Counted from the stretch's first letter, positions 37,232 to 46,661 are shown. The stretch is 64,000 nucleotides of DNA from Echinicola jeungdonensis (GCF_030409905.1 NZ_JAUFQT010000002.1:248001-312000), one strand, 5' to 3'. Notes: generated from the letters alone by a model not told the origin. A program made the numbers and translations.

Positions 37232-37245
37232 ATGATATTTATCAT
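37232..37245. promoter_or_regulatory. FNR-like palindrome before the P-type ATPase gene
   Basis: ATGATATTTATCAT has the form TGAT-N4-ATCA, with one more matching base pair on each side. Its right end lies 36 bp before the ATG. This is the FNR half-site TGA spaced as in FNR boxes. The likely binder is the CRP/FNR-type response regulator encoded 6 kb downstream. Confidence 0.6.
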
Positions 37246-37280
37246 TTGCTATTGAGGATTCTGGTAGCAATTTTATTGGT

Positions 37281-39989
37281 ATGAGGGGGTATCATCAATT
37301 AACTGTTGAAGCTATTCTGAAGGAACTGGGAAGTTCTAAAAATGGTCTAGGTGAAAAACAGGTCCAGAAAAACCGAAGCCAATTTGGATGGAATGAATTG
37401 CCAAAGGAAAGGGGGAAATCCAAATTGGTTATTTTTATTAGACAATTCAAAAGCCTGATGGTGATGATACTTTTGGCTGCAGCGTTGATTTCATTTTTGA
37501 CCCAACATTTTATAGATGTATATGTGATTTTGGCTGTAGTATTGGCCAATGCCCTTATAGGTTTTTCCCAAGAGATAAGGGCCCAAAATGCGGTTATTGC
37601 CCTCCAAAAGATGTTAGTGCAACATTGTCGTGTAATTAGGGATGGGAAAGACTTCAAGGTTCCTATCCGGGAGTTGGTCCCTGGGGATGTTATTATTTTG
37701 GAGGAAGGCAATCAAATACCTGCGGATGCCAGAATAATCCAATCGAATAACCTAAGGACCGTGGAATCATCTCTTACCGGTGAATCGGTGCCTGAAAATA
37801 AGCAGGAGGAGCCTTTGCCCATAGAAACCCCGTTGGCAGACCAGACCAATATGCTTTGGAAGGGAACCTTTGTGGTGGCGGGTTATGGGGAAGCGGTAGT
37901 CTGCCAAACCGGAAGAAATACGGCACTGGGTAAGGTGGCAGAATCACTTTCAGTAATCAAACCAGAAAAGACCAATTTTCAACGGAAAACAGACCGTTTG
38001 GCCAGGCAAATGGCTTTAATTGCCTTTGGAAGTACTTTATTGATTTTTGTAGCCGGTTACCTCTCTGATGCCATCCCCTTAAAAGATCTATGGATGATTT
38101 CCATTGCAGTAATGGTGGCGGCTATTCCAGAGGGCTTGCCAGCTGTACTTTCTGTTGTGATGGCAATCGGTTCCTTTCGGATGTCCAAGAAAAATGCCAT
38201 TATCAGGGAAATCACATCAGTGGAGACACTGGGAGCAGTGACTACTATAATTACGGATAAAACCGGGACGCTTACCCAAAATAAGTTGACAGTGACCAAA
38301 ATGATGGTTCTGGGTGAGCCCGAAATAGAAGTGTCCGGAAATGGTTGGGCCCCAGAGGGAAAATTTCAACAAAACCACATTGAATTGCAGCCGAAGTCTC
38401 ATCCAGTTTTAGCCAAAGTTATGGCCATTACTCATTTTTCAAACAATGCAGAAATCCGCTATTTCAAGGAAAAAGAAAATTACGAATTGGTTGGGGATCC
38501 AACAGAAGGAGCTTTGCGTACCCTGGCTGAAAAATCCGGGGCTTTGGACTCCTTTGAAAACTGGAATAAAATTGATGATCAACCATTTGATTCGAAGCTA
38601 AAACTGAGAGCAACCCTATGCCAAAACCACCAAAAAAAGGAATTGTTGGTGGTAGGTGCACCGGAAAAACTCTTGACTATCTCCCATCAAATTCTGACAA
38701 AAGAAGGGGTAAAGTCCTTGGATGATTCTTTAAAAAGAGAAATTGAAACAAAATTGGAGGAGTGGTCCTCTGAAGCCCTGCGAGTTATAGGCTTGGCTTA
38801 TAAGGAGGTCAACAATGGAAATAATACCATAAGGGAAGTGGACATTGGTGATTTGGTTTTTGTAGGTCTGGTTGGGATGATCGACCCGCCAAGGAAGGAG
38901 GTCCGGGAAGCTGTTGAGAAATGCAAAAAAGCAGGAATCCGGGTAATAATGGCTACCGGGGATCATGTGAATACAGCAATTGCTATCAGTCAGGCCATAG
39001 GGATACTGGAAAAAGACAAGCCCTCCTCGAAAAAAGCCCTAACTGAATCTGAACTGGAAAAAATGGATGATGAAGAATTTGATCAGGCCATTTTGAAAGT
39101 CCAGGTTTTGGCCAGGTTAAACCCTGAAATGAAATTAAAAGTAGCCAGCAGGCTTCAGGAAAAGGGGGAATTGGTTGCCATGACCGGGGATGGGGTCAAT
39201 GATGCACCCGCGCTCAAAAAAGCAGATGTAGGAGTTTCTATGGGGATCATGGGAACAGATGTGGCAAGGGCTGCATCCAAGGTGGTTTTGGCAGATGATA
39301 ATTTTGCCACCATTGTCAATGCGGTAGAAGAGGGTAGGATTGTGTTTTCCAATGCCCGAAAAACCAGCTTTTTTTTGGTGACTACCAATTTTGCGGAAAT
39401 TGTGACCTTGGTTATCCTGATTGCTATGGGGCAGCCCATGCCCTTAACAGCCATTCAAATCCTTTGGTTAAACTTGGTGACTGATGGTGTAGGAAATATT
39501 GCCTTGGCCACCGAAAAGGGCCATGGGGATATGTTGAAGGAAAAGCCCCTGAAAAAAAGGGAGGATATTTTGAATAAGAAAATATTCCCTTTTTTACTGA
39601 TAATGGTCAGTTCCATGAGTTTGCTTTGTCTGGGAGTTTTCTTTTGGTTTATTGATCAGGGTATAGAAAAAGCCAGAACGGCAGTTTTTATCACCATGGC
39701 CATGACCCAACTTTATAACTTGTATAATATGAGGTCTCTGAAGAAAGCCACTATTAGTATGGGGTATTTTACCAATAAGTATATAAATTTTGCCTTTATA
39801 CTCAGTTTATTAATCCAAATCCTGATCATTGAAATCCCCTTTTTTCAGGAGATTTTTGATTTTTCCAAAGTAAATATTGCTGAATTTTCGGTGTTGGTAA
39901 TATTATCTTCCACCGCCCTATGGATGGGGGAAATTTATAAAGCCTGGATAAAAAAACAGACCAAACTGCCTGAAAATTTGCAGGCATAA
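37281..39989 (+). CDS. P-type cation-transporting ATPase, Ca2+ type
   Basis: A 902-residue P2A-type ATPase of the inner membrane. The actuator TGES lies at about residue 166, the phosphorylated Asp in DKTGTLTQ at about 326, and the hinge TGDGVNDAPA at about 634. Ca2+-site residues of SERCA are conserved: PEGLP in M4 (about 283), Asn and Glu in TTNFAEIV in M5 (about 703-706), and NLVTDG in M6 (about 730). Ten membrane spans are expected. It resembles mycobacterial CtpF, a DosR-regulon member. An FNR-like palindrome lies directly upstream. Confidence 0.94.
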   Translation: MRGYHQLTVEAILKELGSSKNGLGEKQVQKNRSQFGWNELPKERGKSKLVIFIRQFKSLMVMILLAAALISFLTQHFIDVYVILAVVLANALIGFSQEIRAQNAVIALQKMLVQHCRVIRDGKDFKVPIRELVPGDVIILEEGNQIPADARIIQSNNLRTVESSLTGESVPENKQEEPLPIETPLADQTNMLWKGTFVVAGYGEAVVCQTGRNTALGKVAESLSVIKPEKTNFQRKTDRLARQMALIAFGSTLLIFVAGYLSDAIPLKDLWMISIAVMVAAIPEGLPAVLSVVMAIGSFRMSKKNAIIREITSVETLGAVTTIITDKTGTLTQNKLTVTKMMVLGEPEIEVSGNGWAPEGKFQQNHIELQPKSHPVLAKVMAITHFSNNAEIRYFKEKENYELVGDPTEGALRTLAEKSGALDSFENWNKIDDQPFDSKLKLRATLCQNHQKKELLVVGAPEKLLTISHQILTKEGVKSLDDSLKREIETKLEEWSSEALRVIGLAYKEVNNGNNTIREVDIGDLVFVGLVGMIDPPRKEVREAVEKCKKAGIRVIMATGDHVNTAIAISQAIGILEKDKPSSKKALTESELEKMDDEEFDQAILKVQVLARLNPEMKLKVASRLQEKGELVAMTGDGVNDAPALKKADVGVSMGIMGTDVARAASKVVLADDNFATIVNAVEEGRIVFSNARKTSFFLVTTNFAEIVTLVILIAMGQPMPLTAIQILWLNLVTDGVGNIALATEKGHGDMLKEKPLKKREDILNKKIFPFLLIMVSSMSLLCLGVFFWFIDQGIEKARTAVFITMAMTQLYNLYNMRSLKKATISMGYFTNKYINFAFILSLLIQILIIEIPFFQEIFDFSKVNIAEFSVLVILSSTALWMGEIYKAWIKKQTKLPENLQA

Positions 39990-40396
39990 GATATGAGAAT
40001 TTCCACAATAAGAATTTAGGGACTAAAATTTCTACCTTAGAAGCCACAGGGGGATATTGGGGAATAAAAAAGGTTTTTAAATAATTTAGCAATTTTTTAT
40101 GGTTTTTTCCTTTCTATACTCAACTGGCGGTTGAGCAGAAAACCAGATTCCTAAACTTCTCACATGTTAAGTAAAGCATTCGGTTATTATCCGTATCAAT
40201 GTCAAGAAATCTAAAAACTACAATTATGGTTTTAAGGCTTCTCTAATTTTTTATACAGTTAGTATTATGATAAAAATCATAAAATAAAAAGATCTTGCTT
40301 TTGAATTGATCGCCCCGTTTGCTTGAAATTTATCAAAAAATAGGGAAGTTATTTTCCCATTAATATTCTTTGGAATGTATTTAAAAGCCAATTATT
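39990..40396. other. intergenic region before the D-LDH gene
   Basis: Apart from the FNR-like palindrome at 40265-40282, it holds a small CTCAAC/GTTGAG hairpin (40119-40135) without a T-tract. No gene is visible. Confidence 0.4.
40265..40282. promoter_or_regulatory. FNR-like palindrome before the D-LDH gene
   Basis: TTATGATAAAAATCATAA is a perfect 7-4-7 inverted repeat containing TGAT-N4-ATCA. It lies 115 bp before the D-lactate dehydrogenase start, a position fit for transcription activation with a 5' leader of moderate length. Confidence 0.65.
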
Positions 40397-41404
40397 ATGA
40401 AAGTTACTGTTTTTAGTACTCATAAGTTTGAACGTGAATTCTTGAATCTTGCCATTCAGGACCATCAGTTGCACCTGTTGGAGACCAAATTGACCTTGGA
40501 TACAGCTAGTTTGGCTGCTGGCTCAGAGGCGGTTTCAATTTTTGTAAATGATGATGCTTCAGGACCTGTTCTTCAAAAGCTGAAAGAAGTAGGGGTGAAA
40601 TTTTTGGCTTTAAGATCTGCTGGCTACAATCATGTGGATTTGCAAGAGGCAAATCACTTGGGGATAAAAGTAGCCAGGGTGCCTGAATACTCTCCTGCAG
40701 CTATTGCAGAGCATACGGTAGCCATCATGTTGGGCCTTAATCGAAAATTGATCAAAGCTCATAACCGCGTAAGGGACCTTAACTTTTCTTTGGATGGTTT
40801 GGTAGGCTTTGACATGGAAGGGAAAACTGTCGGGGTGATAGGTACAGGAAAAATAGGCAGCAAGGTTATTCGAATCCTCCATGGGTTTGGATGTCGGATA
40901 TTGGCTTTTGATCCTTATGAAAATAAGGATCTTAAAAACCAGTATCAAGTTCAATATGTGGATTTGGATACGCTCTGCAAGGAATCAGATATTATTAGCC
41001 TTCATTTGCCCTTGACCAAAGAATCCAAATATCTTATCAATGAAGGGAGCATTCTTCAAATGAAACAGGGGGTAATGGTGATCAATACCAGTAGAGGAGG
41101 ACTGGTCAATACAGTGGATGTTATCCAAGGTTTGAAAACAGGGAAAATTGGTTCTTTTGGCATAGATGTTTATGAGGAGGAAGCAGAATTATTTTTCGAG
41201 GATCATTCCGAAGATATTTTGCAAGATGATGTTATTGCCAGGCTCATGACTTTTCAGAATGTTTTGATCACAAGTCACCAGGCATTTTTAACAAAAGAAG
41301 CCTTGACCCAAATTGCAGCGACTACTTCTTATAATTTAAATTGTTGGGAAAATTTGGAAAATAATCCCAATGAGTTGGTTTTTGAAGAAGTAAAGAAACC
41401 CTGA
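40397..41404 (+). CDS. ldhA: D-2-hydroxyacid dehydrogenase, probable D-lactate dehydrogenase
   Basis: A 335-residue NAD-dependent dehydrogenase. The Rossmann motif GVIGTGKIGSKV lies at about residues 149-160. Catalytic Arg is in INTSRGGLVNT (about 236), Glu in IDVYEEEAELFFEDHS (about 265) and His in ITSHQAFLTKEAL (about 297). The EEEAELFFEDHS insertion is typical of fermentative D-LDH (LdhA). It would regenerate NAD+ from pyruvate under oxygen limitation, which matches the upstream FNR-like site. A terminator follows. Confidence 0.93.
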   Translation: MKVTVFSTHKFEREFLNLAIQDHQLHLLETKLTLDTASLAAGSEAVSIFVNDDASGPVLQKLKEVGVKFLALRSAGYNHVDLQEANHLGIKVARVPEYSPAAIAEHTVAIMLGLNRKLIKAHNRVRDLNFSLDGLVGFDMEGKTVGVIGTGKIGSKVIRILHGFGCRILAFDPYENKDLKNQYQVQYVDLDTLCKESDIISLHLPLTKESKYLINEGSILQMKQGVMVINTSRGGLVNTVDVIQGLKTGKIGSFGIDVYEEEAELFFEDHSEDILQDDVIARLMTFQNVLITSHQAFLTKEALTQIAATTSYNLNCWENLENNPNELVFEEVKKP

Positions 41405-41449
41405 CCCGCTTTACAATTGTAAAGAAAGAACAAACTGACTAGTCCTGAA

Positions 41450-41492
41450 AAAACAGCCCCCCAATCCAATACCTGGAGCGGGGCTGTTTTTT
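41450..41492 (+). terminator. rho-independent terminator after D-LDH gene
   Basis: AAACAGCCCC (41451-41460) and GGGGCTGTTT (41480-41489) arms, followed by TTTC. Confidence 0.8.
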
Positions 41493-41597
41493 CTTAATGT
41501 TAGGGGAAAATTATGACAATAGTCTTTAAAGCGTAATAAGGACCCATTTTTAGAAAATTATTCAAAAATATTACGTGATTAAACTAGTGATTTTTAA

Positions 41598-41609
41598 TGA
41601 TGATAATCA
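41598..41609. promoter_or_regulatory. FNR-like palindrome before the kinase/regulator operon
   Basis: TGATGATAATCA, of the form TGAT-N4-ATCA, lies 206 bp before the kinase ATG. A wider GTGATT/AATCAC symmetry (41587-41610) surrounds it. It suggests that the regulator controls its own operon. Confidence 0.55.
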
Positions 41610-41815
41610 CTGTTAATTAAACGTTTATTATTGTAATTCAATTTTTAACCTATTACTAAAATAACCAAAGGGATAAAATAGAAAGGATCATACCTTTTAT
41701 TATATTATGGAATTATCTAAATTTATCAAGAGGCTTAATCAGGCCAAATGCTCAATAGAGACCAGATTTGAAATCTATTGGCAAAATAATAGATTCTCAT
41801 CCATTTTAATTATCT

Positions 41816-43429
41816 ATGATTTTTCGTGGCAATCCGGCATTAAAATATTTGGCAGCAGGGATTCTGCTCATCCTATCTGTATTCTTTTTTTTGTTAGTAG
41901 AAGCCAATGATGATATGGAACGGTCCTTGGCATACCTGATTGTTATCCTCTACCTCCTTTGGATGGGAGGGAGGGGTAAATATTATACTTTTTTAGGGGT
42001 ATTAAGCACAGGTGCTTTGGTCTTGGGCTATTATTTGTCCACTGCCCCGGAAAACAGAAGCCTGACCACTTTTTCGGCCAGTTTGGTAACTGTGTGTGCC
42101 ATTTGGATTGTGATCTACTATACCCGGAAGCAAAAGAAATATTTGGCAAGAGAATTGAAGGATAAGAAGCGCTTGGATGCTATGTTTGAAAATGCCACCG
42201 AAGGGATTTTGATGACCAACCAGGCTGGGGATATAATCATGGTTAATAAATATGCCGAGCAGCTTTTTGGTTATTCCCGTAAAGAATTGATTGGGGAAAA
42301 AATTGAAAAATTGATCCCTCAAAGATTTGCCTGTAAACATGCCAAATACAGGGATAATTATCATAAAGACCCCCATAATCGTCCCATGGGTGGTGGAAGT
42401 GAGCTTTTTGCTTTAAGGAAAAATAAAGAGGAATTTCCTGTAGAAATTAGTTTGGGCTATTTTCAGGCTGAAGAAGGTATCCATGTGATTGCTTTTATTT
42501 TGGATATTACTGAGCGGAAAAAAGCTTCCGAACAATTGAAAAAAGAAAAGGAAATAACTCAAAGACTAAATGAAGAATTGGAGGTTAGGGTAGAAGGTCG
42601 TACAAGAGATCTGGAAGGCGCCTTAAGGGAATTGGAAGTAAGCAATGGGTACCTAAAAAAAATGGAGGAAGATTTATTGGTAGCATTGGAAAAGGAAAGA
42701 GAATTGGGGGAAATGAAATCCAGGTTTGTTACCACGGCTTCCCATGAATTTAGGACACCTCTAAGTACTATTTTATCATCTGTATTTTTGTTGGAAAATT
42801 ATTCAGGTGAGGAATATGAAGATTCCAAAAAAACACATATCAAAAGGATAAAGAGGGCGGTTAAGAACATGACCGAAATCCTCAATGAGTTTTTATCCCT
42901 CAGTAAATTAGAGGAGGGGAGGATTAAAGCATCTTATACCCATACTGATATTCCTAATTGTATCGATGAAATCATGGATGAAATGGAATCAGTTAAAAAA
43001 ACAGACCAACAACTAATTTTTTCCCATTCTGGAGATGTTAATGTTTTGATGTTTGACAAACAATTTTTAAGAAATATCCTCATCAATTTGATTTCAAATG
43101 CTATAAAATTTTCTAACAAGGGGGATATCGTTGAGGTGGAGTCTAATATTAAATCTGATAGATTGGTTTTGAAAGTTACCGATCATGGTATTGGTATCCC
43201 TTCAGAGGACCAACAATACCTATTCAAAAGGTTTTTCCGTGCCCATAATGCCCTTAATATTGAAGGGACCGGTTTGGGACTCAATATCGTCAAAAAATAT
43301 GTGGACCTAATGAAAGGAGAAATAGCATTTGAAAGTAAACCAGGAGAAGGAACTTCTTTTACCGTCACTATTCCTACAACTAGTAATCTCCTGCCTGTAG
43401 AAAAGAACAACATCCCCAAAGTAAATTAA
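41816..43429 (+). CDS. membrane PAS-domain sensor histidine kinase
   Basis: A 537-residue kinase. About four membrane spans lie at residues 8-105. A PAS domain at about 120-233 is followed by a coiled coil (235-300), HisKA with phospho-acceptor His310 (TASHEFRTPLS), and HATPase with NLISNAIKFSN, DHGIGIP and GTGLGLNIVKKYV. In the PAS domain, His187 lies in KDPHNRPMGGG, a context like the DPH segment in which FixL places its haem ligand; this suggests, but does not show, haem-based O2 or redox sensing. The response regulator begins 9 bp downstream. Confidence 0.94.
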   Translation: MIFRGNPALKYLAAGILLILSVFFFLLVEANDDMERSLAYLIVILYLLWMGGRGKYYTFLGVLSTGALVLGYYLSTAPENRSLTTFSASLVTVCAIWIVIYYTRKQKKYLARELKDKKRLDAMFENATEGILMTNQAGDIIMVNKYAEQLFGYSRKELIGEKIEKLIPQRFACKHAKYRDNYHKDPHNRPMGGGSELFALRKNKEEFPVEISLGYFQAEEGIHVIAFILDITERKKASEQLKKEKEITQRLNEELEVRVEGRTRDLEGALRELEVSNGYLKKMEEDLLVALEKERELGEMKSRFVTTASHEFRTPLSTILSSVFLLENYSGEEYEDSKKTHIKRIKRAVKNMTEILNEFLSLSKLEEGRIKASYTHTDIPNCIDEIMDEMESVKKTDQQLIFSHSGDVNVLMFDKQFLRNILINLISNAIKFSNKGDIVEVESNIKSDRLVLKVTDHGIGIPSEDQQYLFKRFFRAHNALNIEGTGLGLNIVKKYVDLMKGEIAFESKPGEGTSFTVTIPTTSNLLPVEKNNIPKVN

Positions 43430-43438
43430 TTAACCAAA

Positions 43439-44503
43439 ATGATAACAACCATATTGGTCATCGAAGACAATCCGGAAATGTGTGACAACATTTCCAGTAT
43501 TCTTGAGCTTAATAAATATAAAGTCCTTACAGCTATTGATGGAAAAACTGGTGTAGAACTTGCCTATGAAAATAAGCCTGATTTAATCCTATGTGATATT
43601 ATGATGCCTGAATTAGATGGCTATGGAGTTTTGCACATTTTAAGCAAACACCCTGAAACTTCTGATATTCCATTTATTTTTTTGACAGCAAAAGCAGAGC
43701 AAACCGATTTTAGAAAGGGGATGAGTTTAGGGGCAGATGATTATATCACTAAACCATTTGACGGACTTGACTTATTGAGAGCAGTTGAAACACGCTTGAA
43801 AAAAAATGAGAAATTGAAATCTGCATTTGGGGGTGGACTTACCGAAGATATAGATCAATTTTTGGAAAAAGCCCAAAAATACGGTGATTTGGAAAATTTA
43901 TCAGAAAACCGAATACACCGGACCTATGGTAAAAAAGAAATTATATTTAGGGAAGGACAGCATCCCACATTCGTTTTTTATGTAGTGAAAGGGGAGGTTA
44001 AATCCTCACGGGTAAGTTATGATGGAAAAGAACTGATTACCGGATTGTATAATGAAGGGGATTTTTTTGGATATGTACCCATATTAAAAAATACTCCTTA
44101 TGAAGAATCGGCCATTGCTTTATCGGAAGTGGAATTGGGCATAATTCCCAAACATGATTTTCACAAATTGGTTTATACCAACCGGGAGATTGCAGCAAGG
44201 TTTATTCGAATGATGGCCAATAATTTATATGATACTGAAAAGCGACTTTTGGATTTGGCCTATCAAAGTGTTCGCCAACGGGTAGCCTCGGCCATTATAA
44301 GGTTATTCCACCAAGAGGACGAAAGGGCCAATTCTGGGCACCTAATAAAATTGCCAAGAAAAGATATGGCAAGTATTGTAGGCACTGCTTTAGAATCATT
44401 GAATCGTACTATTTCAGATTTTAAGGAGGAAGGTTTAATTGAAGTGGTCGGAAATGGTATTAAAATTTTAGAAATGGGAAAACTGGAAAAATTGGGAAAA
44501 TAA
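43439..44503 (+). CDS. receiver-CRP/FNR fusion response regulator
   Basis: A 354-residue regulator with a CheY-like receiver at residues 1-120 (Asp53 in ILCDIMMPELDG, Lys in DDYITKPFDG), a cyclic-nucleotide-binding-like beta-roll at about 150-265 (IIFREGQHPTFVFYVVKGEV, YNEGDFFGYVPIL) and a CRP-type winged helix at about 280-345. Its recognition helix reads TALESLNRTISDF; Glu319 and Arg323 occupy the E..xR positions by which FNR and CRP read the G and A of TGA. No N-terminal Cys cluster is present, so it is not an Fe-S FNR. Phosphorylation rather than cAMP probably controls it. Confidence 0.94.
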   Translation: MITTILVIEDNPEMCDNISSILELNKYKVLTAIDGKTGVELAYENKPDLILCDIMMPELDGYGVLHILSKHPETSDIPFIFLTAKAEQTDFRKGMSLGADDYITKPFDGLDLLRAVETRLKKNEKLKSAFGGGLTEDIDQFLEKAQKYGDLENLSENRIHRTYGKKEIIFREGQHPTFVFYVVKGEVKSSRVSYDGKELITGLYNEGDFFGYVPILKNTPYEESAIALSEVELGIIPKHDFHKLVYTNREIAARFIRMMANNLYDTEKRLLDLAYQSVRQRVASAIIRLFHQEDERANSGHLIKLPRKDMASIVGTALESLNRTISDFKEEGLIEVVGNGIKILEMGKLEKLGK

Positions 44504-44602
44504 ATACGTTACAAAATCCCGGTTTTGTTGGTTAAGATTATTTAAAAATTGGAAAGCATCAGTTAATTATTGCTAATATCGGAATGATAAAGAAATCGGG
44601 GG

Positions 44603-45451
44603 ATGAAAAAAATATTGGTGCCATGTGATTTTTCTGAAGCATCCCATGCAGCTTTTGCTTTTGCTTCCCAAATAGCCTCTGCCAATGAGGGAGTGGTAGA
44701 AGTGTTGCATGTATTGGAATTCCCATTTAATCTGGAACAACCTTATTATATGGCTTCATTTAACTATGACCTGGATGGTTTGTTCTTAGAATTGAAAAAA
44801 GGAGCTGAGGGAAGATTTGAAAATATGAAAGCCCCTCATGATTTAAAAGGAACACATGTGAATTTTAATGTTTTGCACGGTACAGTTGCAAAAAAGATTG
44901 AGGAGTTTGTAGGTGAGAAAGGAATAGAATTAATTGTTATCGGGACTGAAGGACACAGTCAATTGCATAATTTTTTCGTAGGAAGCAACACTGAAAAGGT
45001 CATTAGGAGATCGGAGGTTCCTGTAATTACGCTTAAAAAATCCATTCCATTGAACATAATAAAAGACATAGTTCTTCCCATTGATTTTAAGCCATTGGGT
45101 GAGGAATGGGAAAACAAGATCAAATATCTTCAGGGATTTTTTAAAGCCAAACTTCATTTAGTATTTATAAATACCCCAAGTTGGTTTATGGAAGATAGCC
45201 TTGCCCTTGATAAAATGAAACAATTTGCAGAGGACCATCAACTAGAGGGGGCTACCTTTAATGTACGGAACAATTATCATGTACCAGATGGTATCCATAA
45301 ATTTGCACATGAGATTCAAGCAGGAATGATTGCCTTAGGTACCCATGAAAGAAAAGGCCTGGAACATTTTTTTGGGGAGGTGTCCAGGAAAGAATGGTCC
45401 ATGGTTTGGAAGTTCCTATTTGGACCTATAATAGAAAATAATGGAAAATAA
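44603..45451 (+). CDS. tandem universal stress protein
   Basis: A 282-residue protein with two UspA domains (about 1-145 and 150-282). The first starts MKKILVPCDFSEASHAAFAFA and keeps the ATP-binding motif G-2x-G-9x-G-S/T as GTEGHSQLHNFFVGSN. The second is degenerate (ALGTHERKGLEHFFGEV). Tandem USPs bind ATP and promote survival or growth arrest under energy stress. It follows the regulator gene by 100 bp and could be read from the same promoter. Confidence 0.93.
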   Translation: MKKILVPCDFSEASHAAFAFASQIASANEGVVEVLHVLEFPFNLEQPYYMASFNYDLDGLFLELKKGAEGRFENMKAPHDLKGTHVNFNVLHGTVAKKIEEFVGEKGIELIVIGTEGHSQLHNFFVGSNTEKVIRRSEVPVITLKKSIPLNIIKDIVLPIDFKPLGEEWENKIKYLQGFFKAKLHLVFINTPSWFMEDSLALDKMKQFAEDHQLEGATFNVRNNYHVPDGIHKFAHEIQAGMIALGTHERKGLEHFFGEVSRKEWSMVWKFLFGPIIENNGK

Positions 45452-45556
45452 CATCCCAAAAGTAAAGAAAGTGCTTTTAAGATTACACTGGTTTTGGTGA
45501 TGGAAACCTAGCTAGTGCCACATTAACTTAGAGTAAAGCTTGTCAAGCCCTTAATT

Positions 45557-46651
45557 ATGCTTTTTAGGAATTCATTTCTTTCAAATGTTGCTAATGGTTT
45601 AATCCTTTTGGTGTTGGGAAGTTATTTGTTGAAGCAGGCCAGTTTTATAGTTATTCCCCTGGCTTGGTCTGTATTTTTAAGTATATCTTTAGACCCCCTT
45701 TGTGATTGGCTGGAAAGGAAAAGGTTCCCCAGGGTATTGGCAGAATTTATCGTCATAATATTGTTGTCTTTGGTGGCTATGATTACCATCTATTATTTTG
45801 TGGATCAGGCCATGGGTTTGATGGAAAGGGGACCACTAATTGAGGGAAAAGTAAAGGAAAACTTTTCCCAATTGAATGTGTGGACCAGAAATAGGTTAGG
45901 TTTGGATATTGGGATTGATAATATTCAATTTGGAATATCTGAAATTTTGGATGGAAAGGTATTATCCAATTTGCTTCAGTCCACGGCCGAAACCATTTTG
46001 ATGCTGGGCATTATCCCTGTATATATTTTCTTTTTTATTTACTACAAAGATTTCTTTTTTGCCTTTATCAACAAATTGGCCTATAAAAAAGGAACTTCCC
46101 CGCCAAAATGGTTCCAGGATGCACGGGGAATGGTTCAGAATTACCTTAAGGGGATGCTTTTTGTCACCATTATTGTTGCCATTATGGCAACATTGGTATT
46201 TTATTTCTTAGGGGTTAAATATTACCTGTTTTTTGCTTTATTTGTAGCCCTTTTTAATTTGATTCCCTACATTGGGGTGATATTATCTTCCGTTGTTTCA
46301 GTTTTATATGTTTGGCTAACTACTGATTCCATTTTATATCCTTTGCTAACCCTGTTATTACTTTGGTTAATTCAGATTATTGAAAATAACATCATCACCC
46401 CAATTGTGGTGGGGACAAAAATTAAATTGAACCCCTTGGCAGTAATTCTTTCGATTATGGTTGGCGGGTGGTTGTGGGGATTGTCTGGAGTGATTCTTTT
46501 TAATCCATTGGTAGGGGTTCTCAAAATTGTTTTTGACAATATAAAGGGGTTAAGCCCATATGGATACCTTTTAGGTACTGATATTCCAGTCTATGAAAGA
46601 AATGAAAACTTCCTTAAGGTGATCAAAAAAAGATTAGGGTTTTTTAAATGA
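45557..46651 (+). CDS. AI-2E family transporter (YdiK/PerM-like)
   Basis: A 364-residue membrane protein with about eight spans. The arrangement of N-terminal spans (NGLILLVLGSYLLKQASFIVIPLAWSVF), a soluble middle segment (about 80-150) and C-terminal spans with the NLIPYIGVILSSV and NNIITPIVVG segments is typical of the AI-2E/PurR-regulated family. Named for a disputed autoinducer-2 export role; some members are Na+/H+ antiporters. Its stop codon overlaps the FNR-like palindrome that precedes the RNR gene. Confidence 0.93.
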   Translation: MLFRNSFLSNVANGLILLVLGSYLLKQASFIVIPLAWSVFLSISLDPLCDWLERKRFPRVLAEFIVIILLSLVAMITIYYFVDQAMGLMERGPLIEGKVKENFSQLNVWTRNRLGLDIGIDNIQFGISEILDGKVLSNLLQSTAETILMLGIIPVYIFFFIYYKDFFFAFINKLAYKKGTSPPKWFQDARGMVQNYLKGMLFVTIIVAIMATLVFYFLGVKYYLFFALFVALFNLIPYIGVILSSVVSVLYVWLTTDSILYPLLTLLLLWLIQIIENNIITPIVVGTKIKLNPLAVILSIMVGGWLWGLSGVILFNPLVGVLKIVFDNIKGLSPYGYLLGTDIPVYERNENFLKVIKKRLGFFK

Positions 46652-46661
46652 TAATTATCAT
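46648..46661. promoter_or_regulatory. FNR-like palindrome before the class II RNR gene
   Basis: ATGATAATTATCAT is a perfect 14-bp palindrome of the TGAT-N4-ATCA form. It overlaps the stop codon of the AI-2E family gene and lies 200 bp before the RNR gene, in the only intergenic gap available to its promoter. Confidence 0.6.

Larger units (their letters stand above)
41405..41815. other. intergenic region before the PAS kinase gene
   Basis: Contains the D-LDH terminator and the FNR-like site at 41598-41609, then a leader of about 200 bp. A 67-codon frame beginning at 41707 overlaps the kinase start in another register and has no support. Confidence 0.4.

Noticed and set aside
41707..41910. 67-codon frame preceding the PAS kinase
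   Set aside because: Overlaps the kinase start in a different register and has no sequence support; at most a leader peptide, which I cannot show.
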